From Staphylococcus shinii (lineage in GTDB: Bacteria; Bacillota; Bacilli; Staphylococcales; Staphylococcaceae), in the NCBI RefSeq assembly GCF_017583065.1, contig NZ_JAGEVL010000009.1, positions 1 through 40,690 of the forward strand: 40,690 bases of DNA, given 5' to 3'. Shown one piece after another: positions 40,641 to 40,690 of the stretch (within the stretch, counting starts at the first letter, position 1; the number at the start of each line of letters is the position of its first letter). Position numbers and translations under genes: made by a program. Below the pieces are notes generated by a model. It was not told the DNA's origin. It saw only the letters and a program-made list of their open reading frames with translations, and made no database searches.

Positions 40641-40690
40641 GGTTCGCCTGAGCAAAAGCTCATGCATAAAAGCACCTAAGTCATAAAATG
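40641..40690. repeat. Start of a third, divergent repeat unit (cut by window end)
   Basis: TGAGC aaaa GCTCA TGCATAAA (40649-40669). This resembles the copy beside the rRNA operon (ATGAGC agaa GCTCAT GCATAAG, 3555-3577) more than its neighbours. It ends with AAGTCATAAAATG, the start of the AGTCAT/ATGACT palindrome. Confidence 0.65.

Noticed and set aside
40346..40690. CRISPR array
   Set aside because: Units of about 147 bp are nearly identical throughout, with no unique spacers, and no cas genes are present.

Overview
This is chromosomal DNA from a Staphylococcus. The base composition is AT-rich. The 23S and 5S rRNA, RpoB (1183 aa), RpoC (1207 aa), EF-Tu and the order ctsR-mcsA-mcsB-clpC ... 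radA-PIN/TRAM-gltX-cysE-cysS-mrnC-rlmB-rae1-sigH-rpmG-secE-nusG-rplKAJL-rpoBC-rplGB-rpsLG-fusA-tuf are the staphylococcal layout. Several proteins differ from the S. aureus sequences I remember, so a coagulase-negative species is likely. I cannot name the species.

Layout. (1) Positions 1-3255 hold the end of an rRNA operon: the tail of the 16S-23S spacer, 23S, 5S and a terminator. (2) Positions 3256-4045 are a decayed patch. They hold two partial copies of the 5S 3' half, duplicated flanking DNA, a palindromic repeat, and an internally deleted IS3-family transposase remnant. (3) Positions 4046-6984 hold the vitamin B6 module: a MocR/PdxR regulator divergent from pdxS-pdxT (PLP synthase). (4) nupC, a nucleoside transporter, lies on the minus strand. 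(5) The CtsR stress operon ctsR-mcsA-mcsB-clpC has heptad operators laid over its promoter. (6) radA and a membrane PIN/TRAM protein follow, then gltX. (7) A cysteine T-box precedes cysE-cysS-mrnC-rlmB-rae1. (8) sigH has a start site buried in a hairpin. (9) rpmG-secE-nusG follow. (10) The ribosomal and RNA polymerase blocks follow: rplK-rplA, rplJ-rplL, an rRNA-methyltransferase-like gene, rpoB-rpoC, rplGB-rpsL-rpsG-fusA and tuf. (11) After the tuf terminator, a tandem repeat of about 147 bp runs to the window end.

How it fits together. Almost everything makes or matures the translation and transcription apparatus. Examples are rRNA, ribosomal proteins, RNA polymerase, EF-G/EF-Tu, two aminoacyl-tRNA synthetases, Mini-III (23S maturation), RlmB (23S methylation), Rae1 (ribosome-linked mRNA decay) and NusG. 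The remainder is amino-acid or cofactor supply (CysE, PdxST) and protein quality control (McsB/ClpC). Control is mostly at the RNA level: a T-box, an L10 leader, two leaders with an L1-site-like motif, a terminator-like hairpin before rpoB, and a hairpin over the sigH start.

The least ordinary content is non-coding. A repeat family at both ends of the window has the same two-hairpin plan with stems that differ in sequence but stay paired. Long, wobble-rich hairpins sit in the spacers rplL/methyltransferase, rpoB/rpoC and rpsG/fusA. All pairings were read by eye; no folding or database search was run.
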